Positions 39,344 to 50,620 of a DNA stretch of 64,000 nucleotides are shown here, piece by piece (the stretch's first letter is position 1; every line of letters begins with the position of its first letter). This DNA comes from Phalacrocorax aristotelis. Taxonomy: Eukaryota > Chordata > Aves > Suliformes > Phalacrocoracidae. Made by a program: the position numbers and the translations under genes. The notes beneath the pieces were generated by a model that was not told where the DNA came from, did no database searches, and was given only the letters and a program-made list of their open reading frames with translations. The stretch covers positions 64,835,766-64,899,765 of the forward strand of contig NC_134279.1 in the NCBI RefSeq assembly GCF_949628215.1. Direction: 5' to 3'.

Positions 39344-39383
39344 AATGAAGGGTGATGACAAACAATGAAGGGTAATGATAAAC
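39344..39383 (+). repeat. Two-copy 20-bp tandem repeat
   Basis: Two adjacent 20-base units, aatgaagggtgatgacaaac and aatgaagggtaatgataaac, differ at two positions, and a third partial copy (aataac) follows. It is a local duplication just upstream of the old CR1 segment. Confidence 0.85.
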
Positions 39384-39429
39384 AATAACTTTGAAGGGAG
39401 GCATTTAGTGCAGTACACAAAGATTAGTA

Positions 39430-39720
39430 TTACTTCTGATCTCATTTAATAGCTTCAATAATGAGCTAGAAGAGGGAGTAAATGGTACATTAATGAAATC
39501 TGCAGATCTATTAAACTAGGAGGAGCTGAACACACTGCTGAAAATGGAGAAATAATACAAGGGGTCACAGGAAGATTAGAACCACAGGCAGAATATTGCA
39601 GTGAGATTCAGTTTAGAAAACAGAAGAATAGTATTTGGGTAAAAAAATCAACGGATGGTAACAGGTAAAAATCTGGAGAGTTGTAATGCTGGAACAGATT
39701 TAAAATTAAGAACATCAGGA
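39430..39720 (+). mobile_element. Old CR1/L3-type LINE fragment, reverse transcriptase core
   Basis: The plus-strand frame at about 39440-39525 reads HLINSFNNELEEGVNGTLMK followed by SADL. This corresponds to the LFNIFINDLxxGIxxTLIKFADDTKL segment of the CR1 reverse transcriptase, with the catalytic FADD decayed to SADL. The following DNA keeps the family's 'gaattcaa..gatctgga..' type region in a degraded form ('ggaagattagaaccacaggc', 'gaatagtatttgggt'). It is a fossil fragment, far more diverged than the copy at 57-60 kb. Confidence 0.7.
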
Positions 39721-41770
39721 AAATTAGGCAAGAGTCTGTAACTGAGCAGCAGGGAAAAACAGTGAAATTTGGGCAAAACTATTAAAGAATAAGCAAAGAA
39801 GTAGTGACACATCTTAAAGCAGCTCTCTTCTGCATTTAGTCTGGGCACTGGAAAAACAGACTATCAGTCACATGGTTAGAGATTTTGCAGCTATGGAATT
39901 TTTTCCTGGAAGAAAACTTAAAAGTAAGCCATCCATTTAACAAACAGAGTGTTGTCCTTCATGAAACGAATGACATAACAGTGAGCCACTGGGTAAAAGA
40001 CCATAAAAGAGCATGAAACTGAAGAAATAAAATATTCTCCCACTGCTTCTGGTAATTGCATCATGCAGCTTGAATTTTTTGATATTGCTGAGGAAACTGC
40101 CAATGCAAAGCCAGCTGCTTTGAGCTTTCCAATACCAGATATATGTGCACAATATCTTGGGTAGCTAAAGCCAGTTGTGAGCAAGTTAATTCCAGCTGAA
40201 GAGCTCACACAAATTAATCTTGCTGGGGATAACTGTACACAAGCTATAGCAGAGCACCAAACTAACGTTACATCAAACCCAGTAACAGTTTAGGCAATTC
40301 TGCTCAGCATAGCATTAGGATGTATAGTGTGTATGTAAAGTGATATTCCATATTGGTCATCAGTCTTCAAAAGTCCTTGGTAGCTCTTGGCTGTTGAAGG
40401 CATCGTCCTTTATTGCTGAGCGCCTCCATACAGTATTTTTAAGTGGGCTTGGCCGCTCAGGAGTTTGTCACTGTCACTACGTTGTGACCCAACACTGAGT
40501 GTGCAGAGAGCAGGGCGTTGATCCACAGCTTTAAATTTGCACACTTCAGTAGGAAACCTGGCAAAAGCCCTTTCATGTAAAGCCATGCTCTATTCATTTA
40601 TATCTCGGCATGTCCTGCTGTTCCACGCTTCTGAATTGTTCACCTTCTAAGGGAACAAGCTTAAAAACAATGAGCCATCATGCAAAAATGTCAGGATAAA
40701 AAAGGGAGGAGATATATATGAAAACCAACATAAAAAATCCCAGAAGCACAGACAGACCCCCTGGTGCCTTGTGAATGCAACTTATTTGCTGAGACAGTAC
40801 TCCTTCTCTGATGTTTCAGGAAGAGCTGCCTACATTTTCCAGAAATTGAGAGTTTCGAGACATTTGTAGAAACTACCTACTGGCAAACTTGCTTGATATG
40901 ATTTTGCCAGGAAAACATCTGCTGTACCTAATCAAATTGGCTGCAACATGTCTGAATGATTTTAAACTAAACATGTTAACATTTTTTAAATAGAAGGCAA
41001 AGAAGTATTATGTGTGTGTGAAAGCAGTATAGTTTTCCTTTTTATGTCATGACTCTGTAGGCTGTTTAACTACTCAGTTGAATTTTCAAAATCACGTACA
41101 TATAATCTTTGCTGCCCATACCAAGTTCTGCTTTAAAACCAGTATGCCCCATTTTTGTACAGTATGTACACTTCGATATCCCAAGGGTTACCTCACTCTG
41201 GAGCATCATTTAGGTCCCCATGTGAATACAAATCTAGAGGCCAAATTGGACTCTTTTGAAAATGTGGGCCCAGTATCTGGTTGTTTTAATGCTTTTGAAA
41301 CTTCTCCCTTGCTAAGAGCTAAATCATATTTACCCTTAGAAACCTGTCATATCACTTGAGTTTTATTCCTGGGAGATTATACATATGATGTCTGTATTGT
41401 TCTCCCACTCTAACACTCACAACTTACACATTTACCAGCACAGCACTGATTTTTTTTGCTTGCTTCTGACCCAACCTGGCATGAACAAGAAACCAAAGCA
41501 GGGCAGAGTTTGTGGAGACTGCAGCCTCCACCCCGTGTACACATCCACCCACAGCCCCTGCTGCTGTTGCATTCCCAGGAGGCAGAACTGTGTGCTCCCG
41601 TCACATCACACAGTGGGTAAAAACGTTGCTGAGAAGTTTGAATACTTACAGGGACAATGAAGCTTTGTCCTCAGTCCATCAACCCTCCACTGATATCGGC
41701 GGAAATCACCAGCCAGCGCCAACCGCATTTGACAGAAAACTAACCTTTGTGAGAATACGTGGCTGAATGA

Positions 41771-41914
41771 ATGGATAGACTGATACTGGTGTTGCAACTG
41801 ATGGAAAGCCTGAAAAGCAGGTACAACTATAATGTTAGACACCAGAGAATACACTCAGAGGAGACACAGTACAGATGCCAATACTGTGGGAAATGCTTAA
41901 AGCAAGATGCATAA
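41771..41914 (+). pseudogene. C2H2 zinc-finger-like fragment
   Basis: From an ATG directly after a TGA, a 47-codon frame ends at TAA (41912-41914). It contains RHQRIHSEETQYRCQYCGKC followed by LKQDA. The H-x3-H end of one finger, the linker HSEETQY (consensus HTGEKPY) and the C-x2-C start of the next finger are all in register, a pattern unlikely by chance. The stop falls before the second finger's His pair, and the upstream part (MDRLILVLQLMESLKSRYNY) lacks the first finger's Cys pair. A CAG precedes GTACAAC at 41821, so a decayed exon boundary is possible. It is most simply a scrap of a KRAB-type or other poly-zinc-finger gene or its retrocopy. The parent gene is unknown. Confidence 0.5.
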
Positions 41915-42730
41915 AATCACAAAAAAGCAAAAATTAAAACCCTCAGATAAACCTAGATTTAAAACTGAATGATCGTAGAAGTTTTTTTTTTTAAATTCTA
42001 TGTAGGTTTTTTCACCAAAACACTAATAACCTAGAAAAATTCTTAATACGTTTTACTGTTTTTTCAAGTTCTTTTTTTTAATTATTTAACACATACATAG
42101 AATAAAATAGGAAAAGAGTCTGCTCAGACCAATTTTATACTGGGGATATATTAACTAAACCAAATTATTTCAACATTTATGTTATGTATTAAGCCCTGGT
42201 AAGTCCCATATTTTGTTTTAAGAATTGGCTAGGAATAGTGCAACTAGTTTTTATAGCAGTGAAACTGTATCTTTCATTTTCTTTTCTTACAGAAATGCTG
42301 TTTCTAATGTCACTGACTATGACTAATGACATTGACTATGACTTTAGCAAATATGCTTGAAAAGCTTCTTCCACCAGTCAAGATTAAGAAATCCCATTAT
42401 GTTGGTGCATTTACGTAAAATTCACTTCCCTATATCAGCAATATGGAATTACCTGCTATTAAGCAGCAGCACACTATGAGAGACAGTAGTTGATATTGCT
42501 TTTCAAAATATTTGTATTATGCCAGTATGCCTGAAAATATTTTTTCCTTTTGCAAGAAATATTATCCATTGTACTCTTCATTTTTATCCTGCAAAATATT
42601 AGTGACCACTACTACTTTTACCTGGAAAGGGAGATAAATAGTACAGCAGTATTTTAATTTGACAAAGTAATCCAAATACCTATTTGGAATTCAGTAAATA
42701 CAGGTTATTTTTCAGACAACTTGTGCTTTT

Positions 42731-42766
42731 TATATATGTGTGTGTGTGTATATATATATATATATT
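42731..42766 (+). repeat. Compound TA/TG microsatellite
   Basis: (TA)n, (TG)n and (TA)n runs in succession over 36 bases. Likely to vary in length between individuals. Confidence 0.95.
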
Positions 42767-44800
42767 TGGTCTTCTAAACAGTATTACAGATGTGCAGTGA
42801 TGTCTCAGGATTATGTTATTCTGGGAATATCACAAAACATGTACCTGACCCTGAAGCTAAACTAATAGAATCAAAAGACAAAAATCAATACAACTGTTTA
42901 ACATAGCTCTCTGTTGCTTGATTTAGACACCTAAATAAAAAAAAGATTAAAGGATACGGTAGGTATAATGGTGCAGCACTGACCTTTTTATCATCACAGA
43001 GGTTGCCTACTTAACAAAGAAGTCACACGGATGAATACAGTATCTCATTCAATTCAAGCTCTTTAGATCTTTCTTCGTGTTTTACCTCAGCACAGAGAAA
43101 ACTGAACAGTTGCACAGTGTAGATGAAATCATAAACATTTTTCCCTTCTGATGAAATACTAAAGAATTTTAAAAGCACACACGCAAAAACATGAAGTTTA
43201 TGTAAGCAAGTCTATTTTTGTATCCAGCTTCTTTGTATCTCTCTCACTTAACTGCCTCTTTCAAACTAGACTGGCAAATAGACCTAGTAATGGTTGTATT
43301 AAAGCTTTTGGCTGTTGAGTGATCAATATCCAGCAGGAGGCAACAGCTAAAGATGTGAGGCTGTGGAGGCTGGGTGAACATACATACAGAGCTCTCAGAA
43401 ATGTTTCTGGTTCCTTACACTCCCGTGGTCTGTAGAAAAATAGTGGGTGTTTATGTAATTAAAAGACTACATGATGATCTATGTCATAGATTGGGATGGG
43501 GGACACAAAGGCAACATTTTATTTTCTAGCCTTTGAAAAGTAGATTTTGTAAATTACCGTTATTTTAACAGCATACATATGGCAGTTTATTAAATGTATT
43601 TAAAAACTGTCTGCTGGTGGTGCTGCTACTCACATCACTTTCCTCTCAGTCTGAGCCAAGGCAAGAAGTTGTAGCAACAGAAAACCATTACCTTTTATGT
43701 GGACTATTACTACAGTTTGTCATTGGTTTCAGTTATTTGTTTCCTTGCCAAAGATTGAGTAACTTTATGTTGAGTTCCAAGTTCTGCAGTGGAGTGTGCT
43801 CTACTGATTATAAATTATTTTTATACTCTGCTTCTGGCCTGCATTCCTGATCTTGGTGTCTGGGTTTTTTTAAAACGATCTTTGGCGGCAGTAAGAAAAT
43901 GGCAGGGAAAGTTTTGTTTGGCCTCTAAACTCTAGCATGGAGCCTGCGCAATCTCTGCAGGAACAGCCCAATCCAGTCAATGCAAAGAAGCTGAGGGGCT
44001 TGAAGCATTCTTAAAGTGGGCTGAATCTTTGGCGGATTACACAACCAAACTCTTAACAAGTCCTCCACTGAGCTTAATTAAAGCATATTTCTTCCAAGGC
44101 TTATATTGGGTCCAAATTTTAATGAATCTTAACAGATACAGCAAAAGAGGTATGCTGACAAGCTTGTATCATTGGTGCCCCAATTTTGATTTACTCCTTC
44201 AGTGTCTGGAGATGCTAAAGATCCTGAAAAAAGTCTCATGTTTTAGACACCTCTGATCCATACCAGGACAAATTCAAGCCTGAAAAGAAAAAGGCAGTCA
44301 GACTCATCATCCAAAACAATGAGGAACAGATGCAATAGTTATTAGAGGTGTTGGCTGAAGCATTTGCAAGAAAAGAGTTCAGTTGTTACATTGCCTGAGT
44401 CAGGTTAGAATGTGCATTTCTCACTAACCAGACGAGTGTCCTAAGCAGCAAATATTGGCTACCCTGCACTGAACTTATAAATCTTTCTCCCTTTCTTTGG
44501 TATTCTGGATATCTTATTGATAAAATGCGTATCACAATGCTGCATTCTGAGAAAATACCTTGGTTCAGGCAGATGTCAGTTTTCAACCATAAAAAAAATT
44601 TTAAAGTCATAATAATATCTGTTTTTTTAATCGCCATCTTTCCGTATTCACTGTATTCTGCCTTTAAAATGTATTAGTGTGGAATTCCTCAGAGTGCAGT
44701 GGACAATGCAAATTCTATCACACTTCTGACAAGTAGAATACAAAAAGATCCGTATTTTGAACTATACATGGACACAGCCTCTATGAACAAAATCAACACA

Positions 44801-44845
44801 ACCTTTCCATTAAAGTCATTGGAAGTTGGATCAGGTCTCAGCTTT
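44801..44845 (+). repeat. Fragment of a dispersed amniote repeat ('ccattaaagtcattggaagt')
   Basis: 'ctttccattaaagtcattgg' followed by 'aagttggatcaggtctca' resembles 'ttcccattgaagtcaatggg ag .. ggatcaggcc', a phrase common in sauropsid intergenic repeats and related to the fragments at 10.75 and 35.25 kb. Short and of low confidence. Confidence 0.3.
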
Positions 44846-47800
44846 CACCAAAATAAACCATTTAATCAATCTGAATAAAAGAATAAAATATAACACAGGA
44901 ATGGTACCCAAATTTTTTCCTCCAGCAAAATGTCTTTTTTCATATAACTGCAACTGATATTTTAAAAGCTATTTGCTCAGTCTTTCAATGTGGCTGAAAT
45001 TCCACTATGGCAATGGAACGTTAAATGGGTATTGCAAAAGGGATCGGGATTTTTTTTCTTTCACTCTCCCTCTCCCAGTCAAGATTAGTCAACTCCTCAT
45101 TAACATATGCTATATCTAACATTTCTAAGGGTTTTCTAAAGACTGCAGGTTCTGTACAGGTTCTGTATTTCTCTTGCAGTTACAGCATAGGGTCTTGGAT
45201 TGATGCCTAGAACAGACCCAAGATGCGTATCTCTCAGCGTGCTCTGTCATGTGTTACTGGTTATAAAGCTTGCAATTGTGATACAGCTGGATTAGTGCCT
45301 TGAGCATACCTTTACCATTCAAGGAGAAGGTTTAAACAAAACAAAACCTTTGTTCTCCTAGGAAAGCTGGATGAGAATGTCAGCATGACAAAGCAAGCTG
45401 GGAATACTTTCTTAAGAGAAGATCTTGTGGTTAGCATAACTTTTGTTTCTGGCAATATCTGGTTATTTGCATGGAATACTTCGCAGCCATTAATTTCTCT
45501 AGGCATTGGTTTATTCTCTCCCCTATTTTTTTTTAAAAAAGGTGATATTAATTTTTTGAACTTTGTAAAAAATTGTTTTTTCACTTGAATGTGCTGATTT
45601 TTCAAATGAGAAGAGTTCACAGATAGAACAATGGAAAGAGAACACAGTAAGAAGGGAATAACACTGTCAAAAGACAAAACATCCTTAAAACATCAACTGC
45701 TACCAGTTGTCTCCTGACACAAAACAGTAAGCATTTCAGTGCAAAAAGATTCCAGTGCCGTATGCACTCTGTCCCTGAAAAGACACCATACGGGACAGAG
45801 CCCCTAGAGAAAAGAGAAATGTTTTTTCAAAAGCCATACAGAAAATCAGTATCAGGGCTAGGAAAACATTTAGATCTTTCATCAGGCAAATGTCCATTTC
45901 AGGGTACAACACTTATCTGTACCTTCTCACATCTACTGCAGCATTACCTGGCACTGAGCACACTTCTGAAGAGTTAGGAAAACGTGCAGATAGATGTTTT
46001 GCTTTGCAATATACAATTATAAAAATGGAAAGCTAGAAGCTTTTCTGTTAGCTTTAATAATCTTTTATATTTATGAACATACCAAAAGCAAGTTTACAGT
46101 GCTGCTTTGTTCTGGAAAGCATTCTGTAGAAATGCTCAACAGAATATGAAACTTTGTACATTCCTTCAAAAACTGGCATTAATAGAGCTTTATAACTCAA
46201 ATGTTAAAACGTCAGAAAGAAGACCTGAAACTCGAAAGCACATATCCCAGCTCTGCCCTTCTGAACATTTTGTATGCAGTAACCTCTATGTACTGCTGAG
46301 TGGATGCTGAAATATATCTTCTAATCCATAACTCTGCAATAGCAAGTTTCCTGTACTAAATTTACTTTGTATTTTAAAAGTTTAAAAGTTGAATGACTGC
46401 CTATTAAAGTCAATGCTACAGAATCTCAGCTCCTGTGGAGAAGGAAATCTTAAAAGTTTGTGTTCAATATACAACCAATTCAAACACGAATACTGTAATG
46501 ACATTAGAAATTACCTTTTTATCATTCAAATTTGTCCTGTGAATCTGTAAGGGAAAGAGGTGATTTTATAAAAGACATAATTATAACTGCTTTTGAAGTG
46601 AGTTGTGATCACAATCTACTAAGAGGATGGATAAGTATTTGACTGTAGGACTAGAATTTTAACAGATGTGGCAAATCTCTCGGCAAACAATAGCTTTTTC
46701 ATTGGACAGCATCAAAAAACTGCTATGCTTTTCCATTGTGGTTTATCTCTGTCATTGCCCACCTAGCACTTCAAAATTTATCCTCTTAACAATCATTAAA
46801 ACTTGAATATAAACTTTTCTCAAGCTATGTTTGTGTATATATAGCGTAGGTATTCATCACTACGATAATGAAGGAGAGTTTCTCTGAAAGCTGGAAATAG
46901 CCAAAAACCTGTTTGGCTATTTGAGCCTGATTCAGGGAAATCGATGGAGTATTGCCATTATCCCACTCACAGCATCTGATACCTGTAACCTCCCAAAGTT
47001 CACTCACCCTGCTCACTTCTTCAGGCGCTATGTGTCGTTATGATTCTTTGACCATTGTGGAGGAGGCTCTCCTAGGTGCTAGTTTCCTACTGCATCTAGT
47101 GAGATAAAAGTTTGTGTGCACTGATTCTGAGACAGGGACCTCATCAAGAGGACAGGAAATAATTCAAGTTTCCGAACATTGGAAACCTCATAATCTCATT
47201 TGTTTCTTAAAGTTCTATTTCTTTCCACACATGGCCCATACCACTGAAAAAGAAACATAGGTTGGATAATCTGTATAACTCTACCAAATAGAAATAGACT
47301 GATAACAAAGGACTGAAAAGAACATGTCTATACTAAGTGTTCTCTGAGCTAAATTTCAAGCCTTCAGATACGACTGTGGCTCAATGGCTCTGTAAGAAAA
47401 AAACTACAACCCTTCATGTAAGAAAAAGCAAACTGTTATGTGACTTAAGATCACCAGCTGGATGAAATGTTTTATTTTTTTCCCTACAACTTAATAAGTG
47501 ACCTAGGATACAATTGACCTTTGGTCAATGATCACACCTGAGAAATTTCAGCTATGAAGGTGAAAGCTTGACGAAGTCATAAATAACTGAAAAGGACAGA
47601 AAGAAAACATTAAGAAAACTGTAAATGTCACTATGCTCTCCATCTGGAATACCATTGCTAGTACTTTTATAGTGCAGTACAGACAGCAGAGTAAGGTGAT
47701 CTATGGAACAACAATCTGTCATTAATAAAGAGGAAAACCATCATGAAGACTGCAGATGAGACCATGGATCATCCAGAAGACCACCTACTGTAGAAAAAGA

Positions 47801-50494
47801 CAAAGAGGAAAAGCAAGTCTGTTTTAGCCAGCTTCAGTTTCTTACTGGACTGACCCTTGAACCACTAAGTCATCAGTTTCCAAATATCCAGTTTTACAGG
47901 CCAATTACTCAGCAGAACATGACATGATCAATGATCTGAAAGTTTTCAGTTGGTTGTATTGATCAAATATATAAACAAAACACAACTGTCAGCTGCTCTG
48001 AGTTTACTGCTGATGAAGTGATGTTTAAAACAATTAATGAATTAATGCTTGAACACAGAAAAAAAAAGCCTGATATAAAAGACTAAAAATGTTTAGTGCT
48101 CAATTAATTAATATTTGCATTATAACTGATTTTTTTAATTGTTTGACTGGCAAAACAGCAGTGTGAAGTATAATTACCGGCTACCTATAACAGCTCATTT
48201 TTTGGATTTCTGTTAATTATTTCTAAAGTGAAGTAAGCAGAATTGCTGAGGTCACCAAACTCTCTTCAAATTATTGGTCCTAAAAAAATAAATATCAGAC
48301 AATGCCAATTATTACAAAATGTGAAGTTTGATTACTTTTTGTCAAAAAAAGAGGCAGATGAGCAAATGCTGTGAAACGCTGAGGCAGGGCTGGGGCACAC
48401 AAAGGAATTATGGTAAACTAATGAGCTTCCAGGTGTCGGCTGAGCTTGGGTAAGTAACAATATTTGCACTCTTAGCCTCAAGCAAATCTGAAGTAAAACA
48501 TGTCAGATAAATCTTGAGGGAGAGCACCCTCTGTTAGTAGGATCAGCCCAAAACAAGAGCCAAGTTTGCAATGACGCACTACTTCATGAGGAACAACCTA
48601 CCTAATTCCTCCTTGTCCTGATCTGAGAATAGGAAAAATTTCAACTATTAAAGGTGGCAATTTAATTTCCCTCTGACAGCAACAGAAAGATCCAAGGCTC
48701 AGTAGTCTCTTGCCTTTTCAGGGGAAGAATTTATAAAACAGTGGTTGCTTTCAAAAAGGGACTTGGAGTCGAATTCCGTATTGGTCTCACTGGAAATGTA
48801 ATTTACGCCTTGCTTAGCCAGGTAAGATGGGAGGCAATCTAGCTGCTCGAAAATAAGGACCCGAGTTAAATAAAATGGAAGGGGAGAGAATTAAGCATGA
48901 AAAGAACACTATTTAAAGAAAGGGTGAAAACTGAGAGATTAATTTACTGTTAGATCCATTTTATCTCTTGTAAGTACATTTCTAAATTCTTTAAATCAAA
49001 GTTGTTCTGCTTTATGTGTGTTGTCATAATTTCCCTGGAATTTAAAATGTCTGTTTTGTTCAGCAAGTGCATGTTAGAAATCTTGGGCTATTAAAAGATG
49101 GTGCCAATGTTAACTATTATACAAAGGATTAAATCTTAAATAAGTAGTATTAAAAAGTGACTCTATAAACCTTTAGGTTATTGGTACTTCAAAATTTTTC
49201 AAAGAAAAGAAGACCAATATGAAGGATTAATAGTTAAGGTTATGCAAAATCCACTTAATCAGCATGGCTAATTTTAGCTTTAACTAAAGCTGCTGGCAAC
49301 TATGTGCATTTTGCTTTGGGGCTTTACTTTTGAAGAGAGTGATGAATACATTTTTGAGGTAAATTTATCTTAACTGAGAGTCTACCTAATGCTCTTTAAT
49401 TGCTGAAAAAGTGATTCTAATAGCATTTGCATTTAGGGGAGGAAGGAGGTCTTCAGTTTTGCATCTTTAAGACCCTAAAATAAGCATTTTATTTTCACAT
49501 TTATATAATATACTGCTTGACTATAAACCAGGTGAGTTTTATAAACAATACAGTCATCAACATGAGCATTGTTTATGAAGAAAGAATTGTTCTCCTGACA
49601 GTACATACCCTATTCAGAAAAGAGCTTAGGAGAACTGAAGCATACTCTGAAGATATGCACAAAATTACTTGCCAGACTATGTGGGGCACAAATGCTGAGG
49701 ATGAGGGTCTTTCACTGACAAACGCTACCTAAGCAAGGCAGATGTACAGAGTGTCAGCTCAAGCACCCCAGGCATTTTAAGCCAGAAATATAACCTTGCT
49801 AATACTTGCAGCTCTTTTACCCGGCTCCAAAATCACAAAGGATTAGATCATTCAATGTGAAGTGGATTAGATATGGTTATGCTCTTAGTTAAAACAAAAT
49901 GATATGAACACAAAGTTTCCTGTCTGGTGAGAGTCAGGTAAAATCTGACTGCATCTCAGATTGGTGGGGTAAGATGTGGAGAAAACATGGGGAGGGGCAT
50001 TATGTGAACCCAGCTTTCTCAAGCCTGCGAAAATCGTGTGGAGGAACGACCTTTATATTACAAAAATTGAGGGCCATGGTCATCATTCCATAGTAGATTA
50101 GAAAGGGCTTTTTCTAGTGGAAAAAGTGGGGAAGCCTGGTAAAATTAGACCATTGATTTACAATTATGTTATTGTAGCTGGAAGCCTGAGTGAAATTCAG
50201 ATGAGCGTACCTATGTTACTGCACTGCTAGTATTTTTACAAACAAGGTAATGCTATGTTAAAACATATATCTAGATCCTATCATAATAATATTAGACAAT
50301 TTAAGTTTTTATAAGCTGAAATCTTTTTAGGCACCTTCAGTACTATTTTTTTCATGTGTCATTAATAAATTAATTTTGATTCATTCAGCTTTGCCTCCCT
50401 ATGCCTGCTGTCATGGCCTGAGAAGGTCATCCCAATTTCCCATTTCTCTTAGGATTTTCCCTACTATTACTTTTTCACTGGAACCTATTTATGA

Positions 50495-50620
50495 GCTAAG
50501 ATCATAAGGGGTGACATACTGGATTGGATTCAGTGCATCCACCCATGTGAGCATTCTGTGTGCGACAGTGATCAGCACAAGATGCTTTGGAAGAAGGCAT
50601 ACAAACCCACAGTGTGCCAA
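50495..50620 (+). repeat. Common sauropsid dispersed repeat, moderately preserved
   Basis: The order 'gatcataaggggtgacatac', 'tggattggattcagtgcatc', 'cacccatgtgagcattctgt', 'gtgcgacagtgatcagcaca', 'agatgctttggaagaaggca' follows the repeat 'cataagaacggccatac tgggtcagaccaaaggtcca tctagcccagtatcctgt cttcgacagtggccagcacc agatgcttcagaagga' seen widely in turtles, crocodilians and birds. It explains the 91-codon minus-strand open frame across it. Confidence 0.55.

Larger units (their letters stand above)
36018..41770. other. Non-coding stretch upstream of GBA3 exon 1, no gene recognised
   Basis: Apart from the old CR1 segment at 39.4-39.7 kb and a small tandem repeat, nothing recognisable was found. 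No CpG island or obvious core promoter is visible just upstream of the GBA3 exon 1 remnant. Short open frames here have no domain signature. Confidence 0.6.
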
